The notes: a model not told the origin generated them from the sequence alone. A stretch of 64,000 nt of DNA from Curtobacterium sp. MCPF17_052 (GCF_003234085.1 NZ_QKSD01000014.1:46223-110222), one strand, 5' to 3'. Shown: positions 37,046 to 48,109, numbered from the stretch's first letter. Numbers and translations: made by a program.

Positions 37046-37354
37046 TCAGCGCACCGCGAGGTCGTTGTCGAACTCGGCGACGAGTTCATCGGGAAGCGTG
37101 TCCGGGACCCGGGTGAGTCCTTCGACCACCGCGAGGCGGTCGCCCACTTCGCGCATGATCGTCGAGATGGGAGTGTCGAGAGCATCCGCAACCGAAGCGA
37201 GGATCTCCGAGCTGGCCTCTTTCTGACCACGCTCGACCTCGCTGAGGTACCCGAGGGCAACGCTGGCCTTGGACGCGACCTGACGGAGGGTCCGGCCCTT
37301 CTGCAAGCGGAAGTCCCGCAGCACATCGCCGATTTCCTGACGAACGAGAACCAT
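37046..37354 (-). CDS. clgR: ClgR-like XRE transcriptional regulator
   Basis: This 102-residue protein from ATG 37354 has GGAGG upstream. The helix-turn-helix is FRLQKGRTLRQVASKASVALGYLSEVERGQKEASSEILASVADAL. The position between cinA and recA, together with this sequence, matches ClgR, the actinobacterial activator of clp protease genes. The last Ala-Val-Arg residues differ from the Ala-Ala ends that make some ClgR proteins ClpP substrates, so proteolytic control is not assured. The gene is likely monocistronic, with a terminator just after it. Confidence 0.85.
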   Translation of the reverse strand: MVLVRQEIGDVLRDFRLQKGRTLRQVASKASVALGYLSEVERGQKEASSEILASVADALDTPISTIMREVGDRLAVVEGLTRVPDTLPDELVAEFDNDLAVR

Positions 37355-37508
37355 GAGAACTCCTCCTTCCTGTCATCTCCGCGCCCGCTCGGTCGGGATG
37401 ACCGAGCTCGGGTCCAGCAACCGTGACGTTGCCGGTTGCAGCATGGTAGCCAGTACGGCTGCCGTCCTGCTGGAGATTGCGTGAGATGTAACCTGACGGT
37501 CACGCCAC

Positions 37509-38042
37509 CTATTCCACGCCCCGGACTCTGGATCGCAGTCGTGCCAGGAGTTCGGAGACGACGGCCCGTCGGATTGCCCCGCGCTCCCCGTCCAGGTGCA
37601 GCTCGACCGCTTCCGCACCGGAACCGCCCGCGATGCCGATGAACACGGTACCGACCGGCTTGCCGTCCTGAGGGTCCGGGCCGGCGACACCCGTCGTGCT
37701 GATCCCCCAGGTGGCGGGGACACCGTCGACCGCCAGCGCGATCCGGACACCGGCGGCCATCTGGCGTGCGACCTCCGCGTCGACCGCACCGCGCTCGGCG
37801 AGCAGGTCGGCGTCGACGCCGAGCACCGTGGCCTTCACCGGGGTCGCGTATGCCACGACTCCCCCGCGCACGACCGCACTGGCCCCCGGGACGCCGACGA
37901 GTTCCGCGACCACGAGCCCGCCGGTCAGCGACTCCGCCACCGCGACCGTCTCACCACGGGCGGTGAGCTCCGCGACGAGCGCCCGGGCGACGTCAGCCAC
38001 GTCGGTGCCGTCTGCGGGGCCTCCGTCGACCGGGAGGCTCAC
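37509..38042 (-). CDS. cinA: CinA-family nicotinamide-nucleotide amidohydrolase
   Basis: The 177-residue protein corresponds to the C-terminal (PncC) domain of CinA only: TVAVAESLTGGLVVAELVGVPGASAVVRGGVVAYATPVKATVLGV and TWGISTTGVAGPDPQDGKPVGTVFIGIA. PncC deamidates nicotinamide mononucleotide for NAD recycling. GTG 38042 overlaps the pgsA stop (GTGA). The pgsA-cinA-clgR-recA order is conserved in actinobacteria. Confidence 0.93.
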   Translation of the reverse strand: MSLPVDGGPADGTDVADVARALVAELTARGETVAVAESLTGGLVVAELVGVPGASAVVRGGVVAYATPVKATVLGVDADLLAERGAVDAEVARQMAAGVRIALAVDGVPATWGISTTGVAGPDPQDGKPVGTVFIGIAGGSGAEAVELHLDGERGAIRRAVVSELLARLRSRVRGVE

Positions 38043-38671
38043 GCTGCGGTCCGGTTGTGCTTCCAGGCCTGCACGAGGTAGTCCACCCCGCTGGCGACCG
38101 TCGCGACGAACGCCGCGGTCATGAGGATGCCGTTCACCCAGTGCGCGAGGTCGCCGACGAGGTCCCACCACGGGAACAGCGCGAGCGTGATCGCGACGGC
38201 CTGCAGCACGGTCTTGATCTTCCCGCCGCGGCTGGCCGGGATCACCCGGTCGGACAGCACCGCGAAGCGGAAGACGGTGATCCCGATCTCCCGGACCATG
38301 ATCAGCACGGTCACGTACCAGGGCAGCTCGCCGAGGATCGACAGGGCGACGAGCGCGCCGCCGATCAGGACCTTGTCGGCGATCGGGTCGACGAGCTTGC
38401 CGAAGTCGGTGACCAGGTTCTGCCGACGGGCGATGATGCCGTCGGCGCTGTCCGTGACGATCGCCACGACGAAGAGCACGGCGGCCCAGATGCGGACCGG
38501 TCCGTCGGAGCCGGCGTCGGCGAGGAGCAGGACGAAGAACAGGGGCGCCATGAGGATGCGCACCACGGTGATGATGTTGGCGACGTTCGCGGTGGACGCG
38601 GGGCCCGGACCCTTGCGCAGGATCCGGCCACGCCACGGGAACCGGTTCGTCGTGCCGTCGGAGGCGGTCAT
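38039..38671 (-). CDS. pgsA: CDP-diacylglycerol-glycerol-3-phosphate 3-phosphatidyltransferase
   Basis: This is a 210-residue membrane enzyme making phosphatidylglycerol phosphate from CDP-diacylglycerol. The CDP-alcohol phosphotransferase motif DG-x2-AR-x8-G-x3-D-x3-D is present in DGIIARRQNLVTDFGKLVDP. Several hydrophobic helices surround it. The N-terminal 25 residues are basic and cytoplasmic. It starts 4 bp after the ftsK stop and is coupled to cinA. Confidence 0.92.
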   Translation of the reverse strand: MTASDGTTNRFPWRGRILRKGPGPASTANVANIITVVRILMAPLFFVLLLADAGSDGPVRIWAAVLFVVAIVTDSADGIIARRQNLVTDFGKLVDPIADKVLIGGALVALSILGELPWYVTVLIMVREIGITVFRFAVLSDRVIPASRGGKIKTVLQAVAITLALFPWWDLVGDLAHWVNGILMTAAFVATVASGVDYLVQAWKHNRTAA

Positions 38672-38675
38672 GGTC

Positions 38676-41600
38676 TCACTCCCTGCCCGTCAGGCCCCAG
38701 GCGTCCTCGTCGGTGTCGCCTTCCTCTTCATCGTACCCGCGCGTCATGCCGGCGACCGGGTCGTTGCCGTACCGGTCGTCCGACTCGACAGCCGCGCCAG
38801 CGGGGGCGGACGGAGCGCCGGCCGGCGCAGCGGGTGTCGAAGCGACGGATGTCGACGCGACGGGGGCCGGCGCAGCGGGGGGTTCTTCGCCCCGGAGCTT
38901 CGCGAGCACCGAGGGCAGCTGGTCCCCGGTGACGAGGACGTCGCGCGCCTTCGACCCCTCGGACGGTCCGACGATGTCGCGGGACTCCATCAGGTCCATG
39001 AGGCGCCCGGCCTTCGCGAAGCCGACGCGGAGCTTGCGCTGCAGCATCGACGTCGAGCCGAACTGCGTCGAGACGACCTGCTCGACCGCCGCGAGCAGCA
39101 GTTCGAGGTCGTCGCCGATGTCAGCGTCGATCTCCTTGCGCTCGACCACGGCAGCGACGTCCTGGCGGTACTCGGGCTGAGCCTGCCGGGTGACGTGCTG
39201 GACGACCTCGGCGACCTCGCCCTCCTGCACCCAGGCGCCCTGCACGCGGACGGCCTTCGACGACCCCATCGGCAGGAAGAGCCCGTCGCCCTGCCCGATG
39301 AGCTTGTCGGCCCCCGGCTGGTCGAGGATGACGCGGGAGTCGGTGACGCTGGTCACGGCGAACGCGATCCGGGAGGGCACGTTCGCCTTGATGAGCCCGG
39401 TGATGACGTCGACCGACGGGCGCTGCGTGGCGAGCACCAGGTGGATGCCGGCGGCACGGGCGAGCTGGGTGATGCGGACGATGGACTCCTCGACGTCGCG
39501 CGGGGCGACGAGCATGAGGTCCGCGAGCTCGTCGACGACGACGAGCAGGTACGGGTACGGCTTGAGCTTCCGCTCACTGCCGGCCGGCAGCACGATCTCC
39601 TCGTTCTGGACGGCCTTGTTGAAGTCGTCGACGTGGCGGAACCCGAAGGACGCCAGGTCGTCGTACCGCATGTCCATCTCCTTCACGACCCACTGCAGCG
39701 CTTCGGCCGCCTTCTTCGGGTTCGTGATGATCGGGGTGATCAGGTGCGGGACGCCGGCGTAGATGGACAGCTCGACACGCTTCGGGTCGACGAGGACCAT
39801 CCGCACCTCGGACGGCTTCGCGCGCATGAGCAGCGAGGTGATCATCGAGTTGATGAACACCGACTTGCCGGATCCGGTGGAGCCCGCGACCAACAGGTGC
39901 GGCATCTTCGCCAGGTTCGCGACGACGAAGCCGCCCTCGACGTCCTTGCCGACGCCGATGGTCATCGGGTGCTTCGACTTGGTGGCGGCACTCGAGCGCA
40001 GCACGTCACCGAGGGACACGATCTCGCGGTCGCTGTTCGGGATCTCGACACCGATCGCGCTCTTGCCGGGGATCGGCGAGAGGATGCGGACCTCGTTCGA
40101 GGCCACCGCGTACGACAGGTTCTTCGACAGCGCGGTGACGCGCTCGACCTTCACGCCCGGGCCGAGCTCGATCTCGTAGCGCGTGACCGTCGGTCCGCGC
40201 GAGAACCCGGTGACCTTCGCATCGACCTTGAACTCGGTGAGGACACCCGTGATGGCCGCCACGATCTCGTCGTTCGCCTGGCTGCGGGCGACCGACGGCG
40301 TGCCGGCGCTCAGCGTGGTCGCGGCCGGCAGGCGGTACGGCTGCGCCGGGTCCTCGGCACCGGCGACGGGCGGCAGTCCCTCGGGCTCGTCCTCGACACC
40401 GACCTCGCCGAGGTCGGACTCGCCGGACACCACGGGCACGGAGACGACGGGCACCGGCGCGACGGCGGGTGCGGCCACGGCTGCACCGCCGGACGGGAGG
40501 CCCGTGGCCACGGCCGCCGCGACGTCACGGTCCGGACGGAACGCCTCGGTCGGCGCGGCGGGCGCTGGTGAGCCGAAGTCGCGGAGCGCCTGCTCGGCCC
40601 GGTCGAGGTCGTCGGCGACGTCCTGCTCGATCGAGTCGTTGAGATTGACCGACTCGGGCTCGGCCGGGGTCAGGTCGCGCAGGGCGGAGGCACCGGCGGC
40701 ACGGGAGCGGGACCCGGCTGCGGGGGCACCGGCCGGCGGGATGACGGGGCTGTCGTACGCCGGGTCCTCTTCACGCCCGGACTTGTTGCGCCGCCACCAG
40801 GGCAGGTGCTCGTCGGCACCCGGCTCGACGGGGGCGCCGTCCTCGTCGAACCCGAGGTCCTCGAACAGCGGGAAGTCCTGCGACTGCCCCTTCGCGCCGC
40901 GCTTCCGGTTCGGCTTCGTCGCGACGGCAGCCGCGTCGACGTCGTCCTCGGCGGTCTCGGCTGCGGGGCCGGGCGCGCCGAACAGGTACGCGTAGAGCTC
41001 GTGCAGACGGCGACCGAGCTTGTTCGGCGGCGTCTTGGTGATGATGAAGAGGGACAGTGCGAGCAGCACGATCGCGACGGGCACGGCCACCCAGGCCGTG
41101 GCGACCGCGACGAGCCATCCGATGACGACCCAGCCGAGCACGCCACCGGCGGCAGCGAGGGCGGGCATGCCGTCCACCGCGCTCGGTCGGCCACCGAAGA
41201 CGTGGCAGAGGGATGCGATCGAGACGAGCAGCAGCCCGAGGCCGATGCCGATCCGGGTGTTGTCGTGCACGGACGCCGGGTGTCGGAAGAGCCAGCCGGC
41301 GAAGACGACCATGATCACCGGGAGTGCGAACGCCAGTCGGCCGAACAGTCCGCCGAACGTGTACGCGTCCAGTGCGATGGAGACCGCGTTGGTCGGGTTG
41401 AGCCACTCCACCACGGCACCGGCGATCGCCAGGACGAACAGCAGGAACGGGAACCCGTCGCGGCGCTGGTCCTTCTCGAGCGACTCCTTGCCGAGCAACC
41501 GGAAGCCGGCACCGACGCCGTGCGCCATGCCCAGCCACGCGGTCACGAGCGGGTTCTGCTCGCGGAACACCGGCGTCGGTGCCGCCTGCGGCAGTTTCTT

Positions 41601-41699
41601 CGTCGTGGCCTGGGTGCGCGACGTCCCGCGCGGCCCGCCTCCACGGGTCGACGATGACGACGCGCGCGTGCGCGTGGTCGACTTGGTGCCTCCGGCCAT
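38676..41699 (-). CDS. ftsK: DNA translocase FtsK
   Basis: This is a 1007-residue protein. The N-terminus has four or five membrane helices (for example [51 protein letters not shown]). A Pro/Ala/acidic linker follows to about residue 490. The motor domain carries Walker [18 protein letters not shown] and Walker [11 protein letters not shown], then [22 protein letters not shown]. The C-terminal gamma winged helix ([23 protein letters not shown]) reads orienting sequences. It clears chromosomal DNA at the division septum. ATG 41699 has an AGGG ribosome site. It leads the ftsK-pgsA-cinA unit. Confidence 0.96.
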   Translation of the reverse strand: MAGGTKSTTRTRASSSSTRGGGPRGTSRTQATTKKLPQAAPTPVFREQNPLVTAWLGMAHGVGAGFRLLGKESLEKDQRRDGFPFLLFVLAIAGAVVEWLNPTNAVSIALDAYTFGGLFGRLAFALPVIMVVFAGWLFRHPASVHDNTRIGIGLGLLLVSIASLCHVFGGRPSAVDGMPALAAAGGVLGWVVIGWLVAVATAWVAVPVAIVLLALSLFIITKTPPNKLGRRLHELYAYLFGAPGPAAETAEDDVDAAAVATKPNRKRGAKGQSQDFPLFEDLGFDEDGAPVEPGADEHLPWWRRNKSGREEDPAYDSPVIPPAGAPAAGSRSRAAGASALRDLTPAEPESVNLNDSIEQDVADDLDRAEQALRDFGSPAPAAPTEAFRPDRDVAAAVATGLPSGGAAVAAPAVAPVPVVSVPVVSGESDLGEVGVEDEPEGLPPVAGAEDPAQPYRLPAATTLSAGTPSVARSQANDEIVAAITGVLTEFKVDAKVTGFSRGPTVTRYEIELGPGVKVERVTALSKNLSYAVASNEVRILSPIPGKSAIGVEIPNSDREIVSLGDVLRSSAATKSKHPMTIGVGKDVEGGFVVANLAKMPHLLVAGSTGSGKSVFINSMITSLLMRAKPSEVRMVLVDPKRVELSIYAGVPHLITPIITNPKKAAEALQWVVKEMDMRYDDLASFGFRHVDDFNKAVQNEEIVLPAGSERKLKPYPYLLVVVDELADLMLVAPRDVEESIVRITQLARAAGIHLVLATQRPSVDVITGLIKANVPSRIAFAVTSVTDSRVILDQPGADKLIGQGDGLFLPMGSSKAVRVQGAWVQEGEVAEVVQHVTRQAQPEYRQDVAAVVERKEIDADIGDDLELLLAAVEQVVSTQFGSTSMLQRKLRVGFAKAGRLMDLMESRDIVGPSEGSKARDVLVTGDQLPSVLAKLRGEEPPAAPAPVASTSVASTPAAPAGAPSAPAGAAVESDDRYGNDPVAGMTRGYDEEEGDTDEDAWGLTGRE

Positions 41700-41737
41700 G
41701 GGGTCGACCCTAACGCCAGCGGACGACGATGGACGCA

Positions 41738-41778
41738 AGGCCCGCCGCAGCGTCCGTGGCGGACGTGACGGCGGGCCT
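41738..41778 (-). terminator. nested hairpin terminator after rnj
   Basis: AGGCCCGCCG (41738-41747) pairs with 41769-41778, and an inner CGTCCG/CGGACG stem with a TGG loop lies at 41751-41765. It lies 22 bp past the rnj stop. Confidence 0.65.
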
Positions 41779-41799
41779 CCAGGACGCCAGCGACGGCGC

Positions 41800-43476
41800 C
41801 TACGCCTCGATGACCACCGGCACGATCATCGGACGACGTCGGTGCTTCGTGTTCACCCAGCGGCCGACGGTGCGGCGCACGACCTGGCTGAACGCGTGGG
41901 TGTCCCGGGTGCCGTTGGCGGCGGCCTCGGCCAGGGCCTTCGCGATCTGGGGGCGGACCTCGTCGAAGACGGAGTCGTCCTCGGCGAACCCGCGCGACTG
42001 GATCTCCGGGCCGATCACGCACTGGCCCGTCGTGAAGTCGACCGCGCAGAAGACGGTGATGAAGCCTTCCTCGGCCAGGACGCGGCGGTCCTTGAGGTCG
42101 GCGTCCGTGATCTCGCCGACCGTGGAGCCGTCGACGTAGACGTACGCGATGTCGAGCTGGCCGGCGACCGTGACCTGGCCGTCCTTGAGGTCGACGACCG
42201 TACCGTCCTCGCCCAGGATCACGTTGCGCGGCGGGACACCCGTCTGGATCGCCAGGTCGGCGTTCGCGAACAGGTGGCGGTGCTCGCCGTGCACGGGCAT
42301 CACGTTGCGCGGACGCAGGATGTTGTAGCAGTAGAGCAGCTCACCCGCGGAGGCGTGGCCGGAGACGTGCACCTTGGCGTTGCCCTTGTGCACGACCTTG
42401 GCGCCGAGCTTCGTCAGCCCGTCGATGACCCGGTAGACGGCGTTCTCGTTGCCCGGGATGAGCGACGAGGCGAGGATGACGGTGTCGCCCTCGCCGATCT
42501 CGATCTGGTGCTCGAGGTTCGCCATCCGCGCCAGGACCGCCATCGGCTCGCCCTGGGACCCGGTCGACATGTAGACGATCTGGTCGTCGGGGACGTTCTT
42601 CGCCTTCTTGGTGTCGATGAGCACGTTCTCCGGCACCCGGAGGTACCCGAGCTCGGCGGCGATCGTCATGTTGCGGATCATCGACCGGCCCATGAACGCG
42701 ACCTTGCGGTTCGCGGCAGCGGCGGCGTCGAGCACCTGCTGGACGCGGTGCACGTGCGACGAGAAACTCGCCACGACGACCTTCTTGCGGGCGCGCGTGA
42801 TGATGTTCTCGAGCACCGGGCCGATGTCGCGCTCGGGGGCGGTGAAGCCCGGCACGTCGGCGTTCGTCGAGTCCGGCAGGAACAGGTCCACGCCGAGCTC
42901 ACCCAGACGGGCGAAGGCACGGAGGTCGGTGATCCGGTCGTCCAGCGGCAGCTGGTCCATCTTGAAGTCACCCGTGTGCAGCACGCGGCCGGCCGGCGTG
43001 GTGATGGCGACGGCGAGGGCGTCCGGGATCGAGTGGTTCACCGCGACGAACTCGAGGTGGAACGGACCGATCTGCTCGGTCTGGTCCTCGGCCACGTTCA
43101 GCGTGTACGGCTTGATCCGGTGTTCCTTGAGCTTCGCCTCGACGAGCGCGAGGGTCAGCGTGGAACCGATCAGCGGGATGTCGCCGCGGAGCTTCAGCAG
43201 GTACGGGACGGCGCCGATGTGGTCCTCGTGACCGTGCGTGAGCACGACACCGAGGACGTCGTCGAGGCGGTCTCGGATCGGTGCGAAGTCCGGCAGGATC
43301 AGGTCGACTCCGGGCTGGTGCTCCTCGGGGAAGAGCACGCCGGCGTCGACGATGAGGATCTTGCCCTCGAACTCGTAGACGGTCATGTTGCGACCGATCT
43401 CGCCGAGTCCCCCGACGGGGATGACTCGGAGGGTTCCGGGTTCGAGCGGCTGGGGAGTCGAGATCTGTGTGGGCAT
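41800..43476 (-). CDS. rnj: ribonuclease J
   Basis: This is a 558-residue metallo-beta-lactamase/beta-CASP nuclease. It has [17 protein letters not shown] at the N-terminus, metal motif [16 protein letters not shown], the mid-domain TGDFKMDQ, beta-CASP motifs [10 protein letters not shown] and [18 protein letters not shown], and [15 protein letters not shown]. It degrades and processes RNA with 5'-exo and endo activity. A C-terminal oligomerisation domain follows. The gene lies 47 bp downstream of dapA in the conserved actinobacterial dapA-rnj-ftsK order. Confidence 0.96.
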   Translation of the reverse strand: MPTQISTPQPLEPGTLRVIPVGGLGEIGRNMTVYEFEGKILIVDAGVLFPEEHQPGVDLILPDFAPIRDRLDDVLGVVLTHGHEDHIGAVPYLLKLRGDIPLIGSTLTLALVEAKLKEHRIKPYTLNVAEDQTEQIGPFHLEFVAVNHSIPDALAVAITTPAGRVLHTGDFKMDQLPLDDRITDLRAFARLGELGVDLFLPDSTNADVPGFTAPERDIGPVLENIITRARKKVVVASFSSHVHRVQQVLDAAAAANRKVAFMGRSMIRNMTIAAELGYLRVPENVLIDTKKAKNVPDDQIVYMSTGSQGEPMAVLARMANLEHQIEIGEGDTVILASSLIPGNENAVYRVIDGLTKLGAKVVHKGNAKVHVSGHASAGELLYCYNILRPRNVMPVHGEHRHLFANADLAIQTGVPPRNVILGEDGTVVDLKDGQVTVAGQLDIAYVYVDGSTVGEITDADLKDRRVLAEEGFITVFCAVDFTTGQCVIGPEIQSRGFAEDDSVFDEVRPQIAKALAEAAANGTRDTHAFSQVVRRTVGRWVNTKHRRRPMIVPVVIEA

Positions 43477-43523
43477 TCGGTCCTACGGATTCGGGCGGCG
43501 GGCCGTGAGCACGCCGCGGTTCG

Positions 43524-44501
43524 TCAACGGGTGGTGCCTGGCACCTTCGGTAGCGCGCCGCCGGCCGCTGCGTTGCGGTCGGGGCGGAAGTTGGAGAAGT
43601 CGGCGCCCGGGACGTCGTGGACCGCTTCGAGGGAGGTCTCGATGGCGTACGCCTCGGAGTCCTCGGGGCCGACGAGGGGCAGCCGCACGCGCGGGCTGCC
43701 GATGCGGCCGAGTCCGTGCAGCACGTACTTCGCCGCCACGGTGCCGGGCACGTGGGTCATGATCGCGCGGACGAGCGGCTCGAGGCGCTTGTGCTCGGCC
43801 GTCGCGGTCGCCAGGTCGCCGCGGTTCACGGCGTCGACGATGGTGCGGTAGGGCGTGCTCGTGATGTTCGCGGTGACGCCGATGAGTCCGGTGGCGCCGA
43901 TCGACAGGTGCGGGAGCACGTTCGTGTCGTCGCCGGAGAAGTACATGAGGTCGGTGTTGTTGAGGACCCGGGACACCTCGGCGAAGTCGCCCTTGGCGTC
44001 CTTCACCGCGAGGATGTTCGGGTGCTTCGACGCGCGGAGGATCGTGTCGTACGTGATCGGGATGCCGGTGCGGCCCGGGATGTCGTACAGGATGACCGGC
44101 AGGTCGGTCGCGTCGGCGATCATCCGGAAGTGCGTCAGAACACCGGCCTGGGTCGGCTTGTTGTAGTACGGCGTGACGATCATGACGCCGTCGGCGCCGG
44201 CACGCTCGCTCTGCTTGTACAGGTGGATCGCGTGGGCGGTCTCGTTCGAGCCACCGCCGGTGATGATCTTCGCGCGGCCCGCGGCGACGGACTTGCCGAC
44301 CTCGACCAGGCGGAGCTTCTCCGGGTCGGTGAGGGTGGACGTCTCGCCGGTGGTGCCGGTGACGACGATGCCGTCGGCGCCCGCGGTGATGCAGTCGTCG
44401 ATGTGCTGCTCGACGCCCGGCCAGTCCACTTCGCCGTCGGCGGTGAACGGGGTCACGAGCGCGACGAGGACCTGGCCGAAGGGATTCTCACGCGTGGACA
44501 C
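43524..44501 (-). CDS. dapA: 4-hydroxy-tetrahydrodipicolinate synthase
   Basis: This is a 325-residue TIM-barrel aldolase. It has ALVTPFTADGEVDW, GTTGETSTLTDPEK, the Tyr motif VTPYYNKPTQAG, GRTGIPITYDTILR, and the Schiff-base Lys in ILAVKDAKGD. It condenses pyruvate with aspartate semialdehyde, the first committed step to diaminopimelate and lysine. GTG 44501 was chosen over the longer frame, which is non-conserved. With dapF and dapB it gives three of the pathway's genes in this window. Confidence 0.96.
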   Translation of the reverse strand: MSTRENPFGQVLVALVTPFTADGEVDWPGVEQHIDDCITAGADGIVVTGTTGETSTLTDPEKLRLVEVGKSVAAGRAKIITGGGSNETAHAIHLYKQSERAGADGVMIVTPYYNKPTQAGVLTHFRMIADATDLPVILYDIPGRTGIPITYDTILRASKHPNILAVKDAKGDFAEVSRVLNNTDLMYFSGDDTNVLPHLSIGATGLIGVTANITSTPYRTIVDAVNRGDLATATAEHKRLEPLVRAIMTHVPGTVAAKYVLHGLGRIGSPRVRLPLVGPEDSEAYAIETSLEAVHDVPGADFSNFRPDRNAAAGGALPKVPGTTR

Positions 44502-44605
44502 GGGGTCCAGCGTACCGGGGATGCGCGCGGGCACCGCCGTCCGCCCGGACGGTGGGCGGCCGGGAGGCTCGGATCACCTCCGGCGGGCGGCGCGGGAGCG
44601 TGGGT

Positions 44606-45106
44606 TCAGGCGCCGCGCCGCCACTCGAGGAAGCGGTAGCGGGTGCCGTCGACGCGGGACTCCTGCCACGGTCCCTCGTCGACGAGGGTCCAGTCGTCGC
44701 CGAGGGTCGGCGCGACCGTGTCCCCGTCGACCTCGACGTCGACGACGGTCTCGGAGACGCGGTCGGCGAAGGCCACGGCGTCGGCGTAGACCGCACCGCC
44801 ACCGATCACCCAGACGGGCTCGTCGGTGTCGAGTGCGGTCGCGAGGTCGTGGACGACCTCGGCACCGGCCGCGGACCAGGTGTCGTCACGGGTCAGCACC
44901 ACGTTCCGCCGGCCCGGCAGCGGCCGGAACCGTTCGGGCAGCGAGTCCCACGTGCGACGGCCCATCACCACGACGCCGTCACCCGTGACCTGCCGGAAGT
45001 GCGCGAGGTCCTCGGGCACGTGCCAGGGGATGCTCCCGTCCGCACCGATCACTCCCGATGCCGTGCGGGCCCACACCATGCCGACACCGGTGCCGTGGGA
45101 CTCCAT
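44606..45106 (-). CDS. folA: dihydrofolate reductase
   Basis: This is a 166-residue enzyme. It opens GMVWARTASGVIGADGSIPWHVPEDLAHF, containing the catalytic Asp/Glu position of the Met20-loop region, then VVVMGRRTWDSLPERFRPLPGRRNVVLTR (NADPH site) and VIGGGAVYADA. It reduces dihydrofolate left by ThyA. The start overlaps the thyA stop by one base (TGATG), coupling the pair. A 104-bp gap downstream contains one CGGGAGGC motif (44562). Confidence 0.95.
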   Translation of the reverse strand: MESHGTGVGMVWARTASGVIGADGSIPWHVPEDLAHFRQVTGDGVVVMGRRTWDSLPERFRPLPGRRNVVLTRDDTWSAAGAEVVHDLATALDTDEPVWVIGGGAVYADAVAFADRVSETVVDVEVDGDTVAPTLGDDWTLVDEGPWQESRVDGTRYRFLEWRRGA

Positions 45107-45909
45107 CAGACCGCGACCTTGCCCGAGATCGCCGGGTGGTGCTCGTAGCCGACGACGGTGATGTCCTCGTACTCGTAGTCGTCGATCGAGTCGCGCGGGG
45201 CGAGCTCGAGCGTCGGCAGCGGGAACGCCGTGCGGGACAGCTGCTCCTGCACCTGCTCGACGTGGTTGTCGTAGACGTGGCAGTCGCCGCCGGTCCAGAT
45301 GAAGTCGCCGACCTCGAGCCCGGTCTGCGCCGCGACCATGTGGGTGAGCAGCGCGTACGAGGCGATGTTGAACGGGACGCCGAGGAACATGTCCGCGCTC
45401 CGCTGGTACAGCTGGCACGAGAGCTTGCCGTCGTTCACGTAGAACTGGAAGAAGGCGTGGCAGGGGGCGAGCGCCATGCTCGGGATGTCCGCCACGTTCC
45501 AGGCGGACACGATGAGCCGGCGGGAGTCCGGGTTCGTCCGGATCTGCTCGATCACCTGGGCGATCTGGTCGACGTGCTCCCCCGACGGGGTCGGCCAGGA
45601 ACGCCACTGCACGCCGTAGACCGGTCCGAGGTCGCCGTCCTCGCCCGCCCACTCGTTCCAGATCCGCACGCCGTGCTCCTGCAGCCACCCCACGTTCGAG
45701 TCGCCGCGGAGGAACCAGAGCAGCTCGTACGCGATCGACTTCATGTGCACGCGCTTCGTCGTGATGAGCGGGAAGCCCTGTGACAGGTCGTAGCGCAGCT
45801 GGGCGCCGAACAGACTGCGGGTCCCGGTGCCGGTCCGGTCGCCCTTGGGCGAACCCTCCTCGAGCACTCGGCGCAGCAGGTCTTCGTACGGCGTGGGGTT
45901 CTCGGTCAC
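45106..45909 (-). CDS. thyA: thymidylate synthase (ThyA type)
   Basis: This is a 267-residue enzyme converting dUMP to dTMP with methylene-tetrahydrofolate. It has the catalytic Cys in [12 protein letters not shown], the phosphate-binding Arg region [39 protein letters not shown], and [15 protein letters not shown] 45909 is preferred; the longer frame upstream lacks similarity. The thyA-folA operon is standard. It is divergent from the epimerase at 45972. Confidence 0.97.
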   Translation of the reverse strand: MTENPTPYEDLLRRVLEEGSPKGDRTGTGTRSLFGAQLRYDLSQGFPLITTKRVHMKSIAYELLWFLRGDSNVGWLQEHGVRIWNEWAGEDGDLGPVYGVQWRSWPTPSGEHVDQIAQVIEQIRTNPDSRRLIVSAWNVADIPSMALAPCHAFFQFYVNDGKLSCQLYQRSADMFLGVPFNIASYALLTHMVAAQTGLEVGDFIWTGGDCHVYDNHVEQVQEQLSRTAFPLPTLELAPRDSIDDYEYEDITVVGYEHHPAISGKVAV

Positions 45910-45971
45910 GACGTCGAGCCTAAGCGACACCGCGCCGGGCCTGCGGTCAGCTGACTGGGTACCGTGGCGGC

Positions 45972-46874
45972 ATGACGCAACAGCCGCTCTCGATCCTGGT
46001 CGCCGGCGCATCCGGCTTCATCGGGACGCCCCTGGTCCGTGCCTTCCGTGACGCCGGCCACCACGTCTCGACGCTGGTTCGGAGGGAACCGCGCACCCCG
46101 ACCGAGTTCCGCTGGTCGCCCGGCGAACGGCCGCTCGACCCGGCGGTCCTGGACGGTGCCGATGTCGTCGTCAACCTCGCCGGCGCGAGCCTCGGCAAGC
46201 TCCCCTGGACGGCCTCGTACCGTCGCTCGATCCGGGCCTCCCGGATCGACTCGACGACGACACTCGTCGAGGCGATGCGCGGCGCGCACACCCCGCCGGA
46301 GGTCTTCCTGTCCGGCTCCGCGTCCGGAGTGTACGGCGACCGTCCCGTCGACGTGCTCGGTGACGACGCGGCGGTCGGCACCGGGTTCCTCGCCGACGTG
46401 TGTCGTGCCTGGGAGGCCGCGGCGGAGCGGGCACCCGAGGGCGTCCGCGTCGTCCTGCTCCGCACCGGCATCGTCGTCGGCCAGGGCGGTGGCGCCCTCG
46501 CGCCGCTGGTCCCCCTGACGAAGGTCGGCGTCGGCAGTCGGCTCGGTACCGGCGGGCAGTACTGGCCGTGGATCGCGCTCGAGGACGAGGTCGGCGCGAT
46601 CGTGCACCTCGCCACCGCCGACGACGTCTCCGGCCCGGTGAACCTCGCCGGTCCCGAGCCCGCCGTGGCCGAACGGATCACCAGGCGCGTCGCCGAGGAC
46701 CTGCACCGCCCCTACCTGTTCCGCGTGCCGGCGTTCGCGCTCCGCGCGGTCCTCAAGGACGCGGCCGACGAGATGCTCCTGTCGAACCAGCGGATGGAAC
46801 CGACGAAGCTGCTCGAGTCCGGCTACGCGTTCCGGTACACCCGGGCCGAGGACGCGGTCGACGCCGCGTTCTGA
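45972..46874 (+). CDS. TIGR01777-family NAD-dependent epimerase (YfcH-like)
   Basis: This is a 300-residue short-chain-dehydrogenase-like protein. It has the Rossmann motif [45 protein letters not shown], and a C-terminal DUF1731-like region ([40 protein letters not shown]). This arrangement defines the TIGR01777 family, related to cell-division-linked SulA/YfcH proteins; the substrate is unknown. It is divergent from thyA. Confidence 0.88.
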   Translation: MTQQPLSILVAGASGFIGTPLVRAFRDAGHHVSTLVRREPRTPTEFRWSPGERPLDPAVLDGADVVVNLAGASLGKLPWTASYRRSIRASRIDSTTTLVEAMRGAHTPPEVFLSGSASGVYGDRPVDVLGDDAAVGTGFLADVCRAWEAAAERAPEGVRVVLLRTGIVVGQGGGALAPLVPLTKVGVGSRLGTGGQYWPWIALEDEVGAIVHLATADDVSGPVNLAGPEPAVAERITRRVAEDLHRPYLFRVPAFALRAVLKDAADEMLLSNQRMEPTKLLESGYAFRYTRAEDAVDAAF

Positions 46875-46884
46875 GCGACGACCG

Positions 46885-47331
46885 TCAGCGTGCGTGCGTG
46901 AGCGCCGTCCGCATCGCGGCCCGGGCCCGCTTCCGGTCGCCGGCCGCGTCGTAGACCACACCGAGGCGGTACCAGGCGCGCCAGTCGTCCGGTGCCGCCT
47001 CGACCGCGGCGCGGTAGCGCGGGAACACCGCGTCCGCAGCCGACCGGGTGGGCCGTCCCGAGGGCCGCACGTCGACGACGTCGTCCGGAGCACCACCCTC
47101 ACGCTCGAGCCGGGCCCCGAGCCGGGTGATGCCCAGTCCGAAGCGGAGTTCCAGCACGAGGAGCAGCGCACCGACCAGGGCGATGACGACGAGGGCGACG
47201 CCGATGCCGATCCCGACCGGGATCCCCGTCGACAGGAACGCGACCGCACGCTGCCCGACGAGCACGATGTACACGACGAGCAGGACGGTCATCAGCAGCA
47301 CGCCCCAGAGCGGTGACCGGAGGCCTCGCAC
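46885..47331 (-). CDS. membrane protein with short TPR-like C-terminus
   Basis: This is a 148-residue protein from GTG 47331. Two membrane helices (WGVLLMTVLLVVYIVLVG and GIGIGVALVVIALVGALLLVLEL) are followed by a cytoplasmic tail. The tail ends in a single tetratricopeptide-like helix pair, FPRYRAAVEAAPDDWRAWYRLGVVYDAAGDRKRARAAMRTAL. It probably mediates a protein contact at the membrane. It is transcribed right after dapB with a 9-bp gap. I know homologues as uncharacterised Microbacteriaceae proteins beside dapB. Confidence 0.7.
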   Translation of the reverse strand: MRGLRSPLWGVLLMTVLLVVYIVLVGQRAVAFLSTGIPVGIGIGVALVVIALVGALLLVLELRFGLGITRLGARLEREGGAPDDVVDVRPSGRPTRSAADAVFPRYRAAVEAAPDDWRAWYRLGVVYDAAGDRKRARAAMRTALTHAR

Positions 47332-47340
47332 GGCCGCCCC

Positions 47341-48087
47341 CTACCCGATGCCGAGGACGGAGCCGAGCCCGACCGTCAGCCCGCGCATCGACCCGACCAC
47401 CTGCAGCGCCGCACGGATGCCGGGCAGGTAGGCGGTGTCGTCGCCGGTGTCGTGGCGGATGGTCAGGGTCTCGCCGGGGCCGCTCAGCACGACGTCCTGC
47501 ACGGCCTTCACGCCGGGGAGCCGCAGCGAGTGGATCGGGACGCTCGCGACCTGCTGTCCGCGGGCGCGCTGGTCGACGTGCGGGGCATCCACCGGGCCGA
47601 CGTCACGACGGGCGTCGGCGATGAGCTCGGCGGTGCGCACCGCGGTGCCGGACGGGGAGTCGATCTTGCCGGCGTGGTGGCTCTCGACGATCTCGACCGA
47701 GGGGAACCACGGCGCCGCGATCGTGGCGAGGTGGGTGCCGACCACGGAACCGACCGAGAAGTTCGGGACGACGAAGGCGCCCTGATCAGGCCGCTCCGCC
47801 AGCGAAGCGCGGAGCTTCCCGAGCCGCTCCCCCGACCAGCCGGAGGTGCCGACCAGGACGTTCGCGCCGGTGCCCAGGGCGTTCTCGACGATCGCCGGGC
47901 TGAGCGCGGGGACGGTGACGTCGACGACGATCCGCGCCCCGGCGAACACCGAGCCGTCGGCCTCGTGCGCGCGGTCCCGCGACGACAGTCGGGCGACGAG
48001 TTCGAAGTCGGGCAGTTCCTCGACGACGGCGGCCACGAGGGCGCCGAGCCGACCGGGGGCGCCGACGACGGCGACGGGAGTGACCAT
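47341..48087 (-). CDS. dapB: 4-hydroxy-tetrahydrodipicolinate reductase
   Basis: This is a 248-residue enzyme. It has the N-terminal dinucleotide motif VAVVGAPGRLGALV, VDVTVPA, VLVGTSGW, VVPNFSVGSVVGTHL, the catalytic His-His-x3-Lys in ESHHAGKIDSPSGTAVRTAEL, and VPIHSLRLPG. It reduces the DapA product in lysine/diaminopimelate synthesis. The glycine-rich motif is GxPGRLG rather than GxxGRMG, common in actinobacteria. It is divergent from the GNAT gene at 48110. Confidence 0.95.
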   Translation of the reverse strand: MVTPVAVVGAPGRLGALVAAVVEELPDFELVARLSSRDRAHEADGSVFAGARIVVDVTVPALSPAIVENALGTGANVLVGTSGWSGERLGKLRASLAERPDQGAFVVPNFSVGSVVGTHLATIAAPWFPSVEIVESHHAGKIDSPSGTAVRTAELIADARRDVGPVDAPHVDQRARGQQVASVPIHSLRLPGVKAVQDVVLSGPGETLTIRHDTGDDTAYLPGIRAALQVVGSMRGLTVGLGSVLGIG

Positions 48088-48109
48088 GCCCCCATCCTAG
48101 GATCGGGGC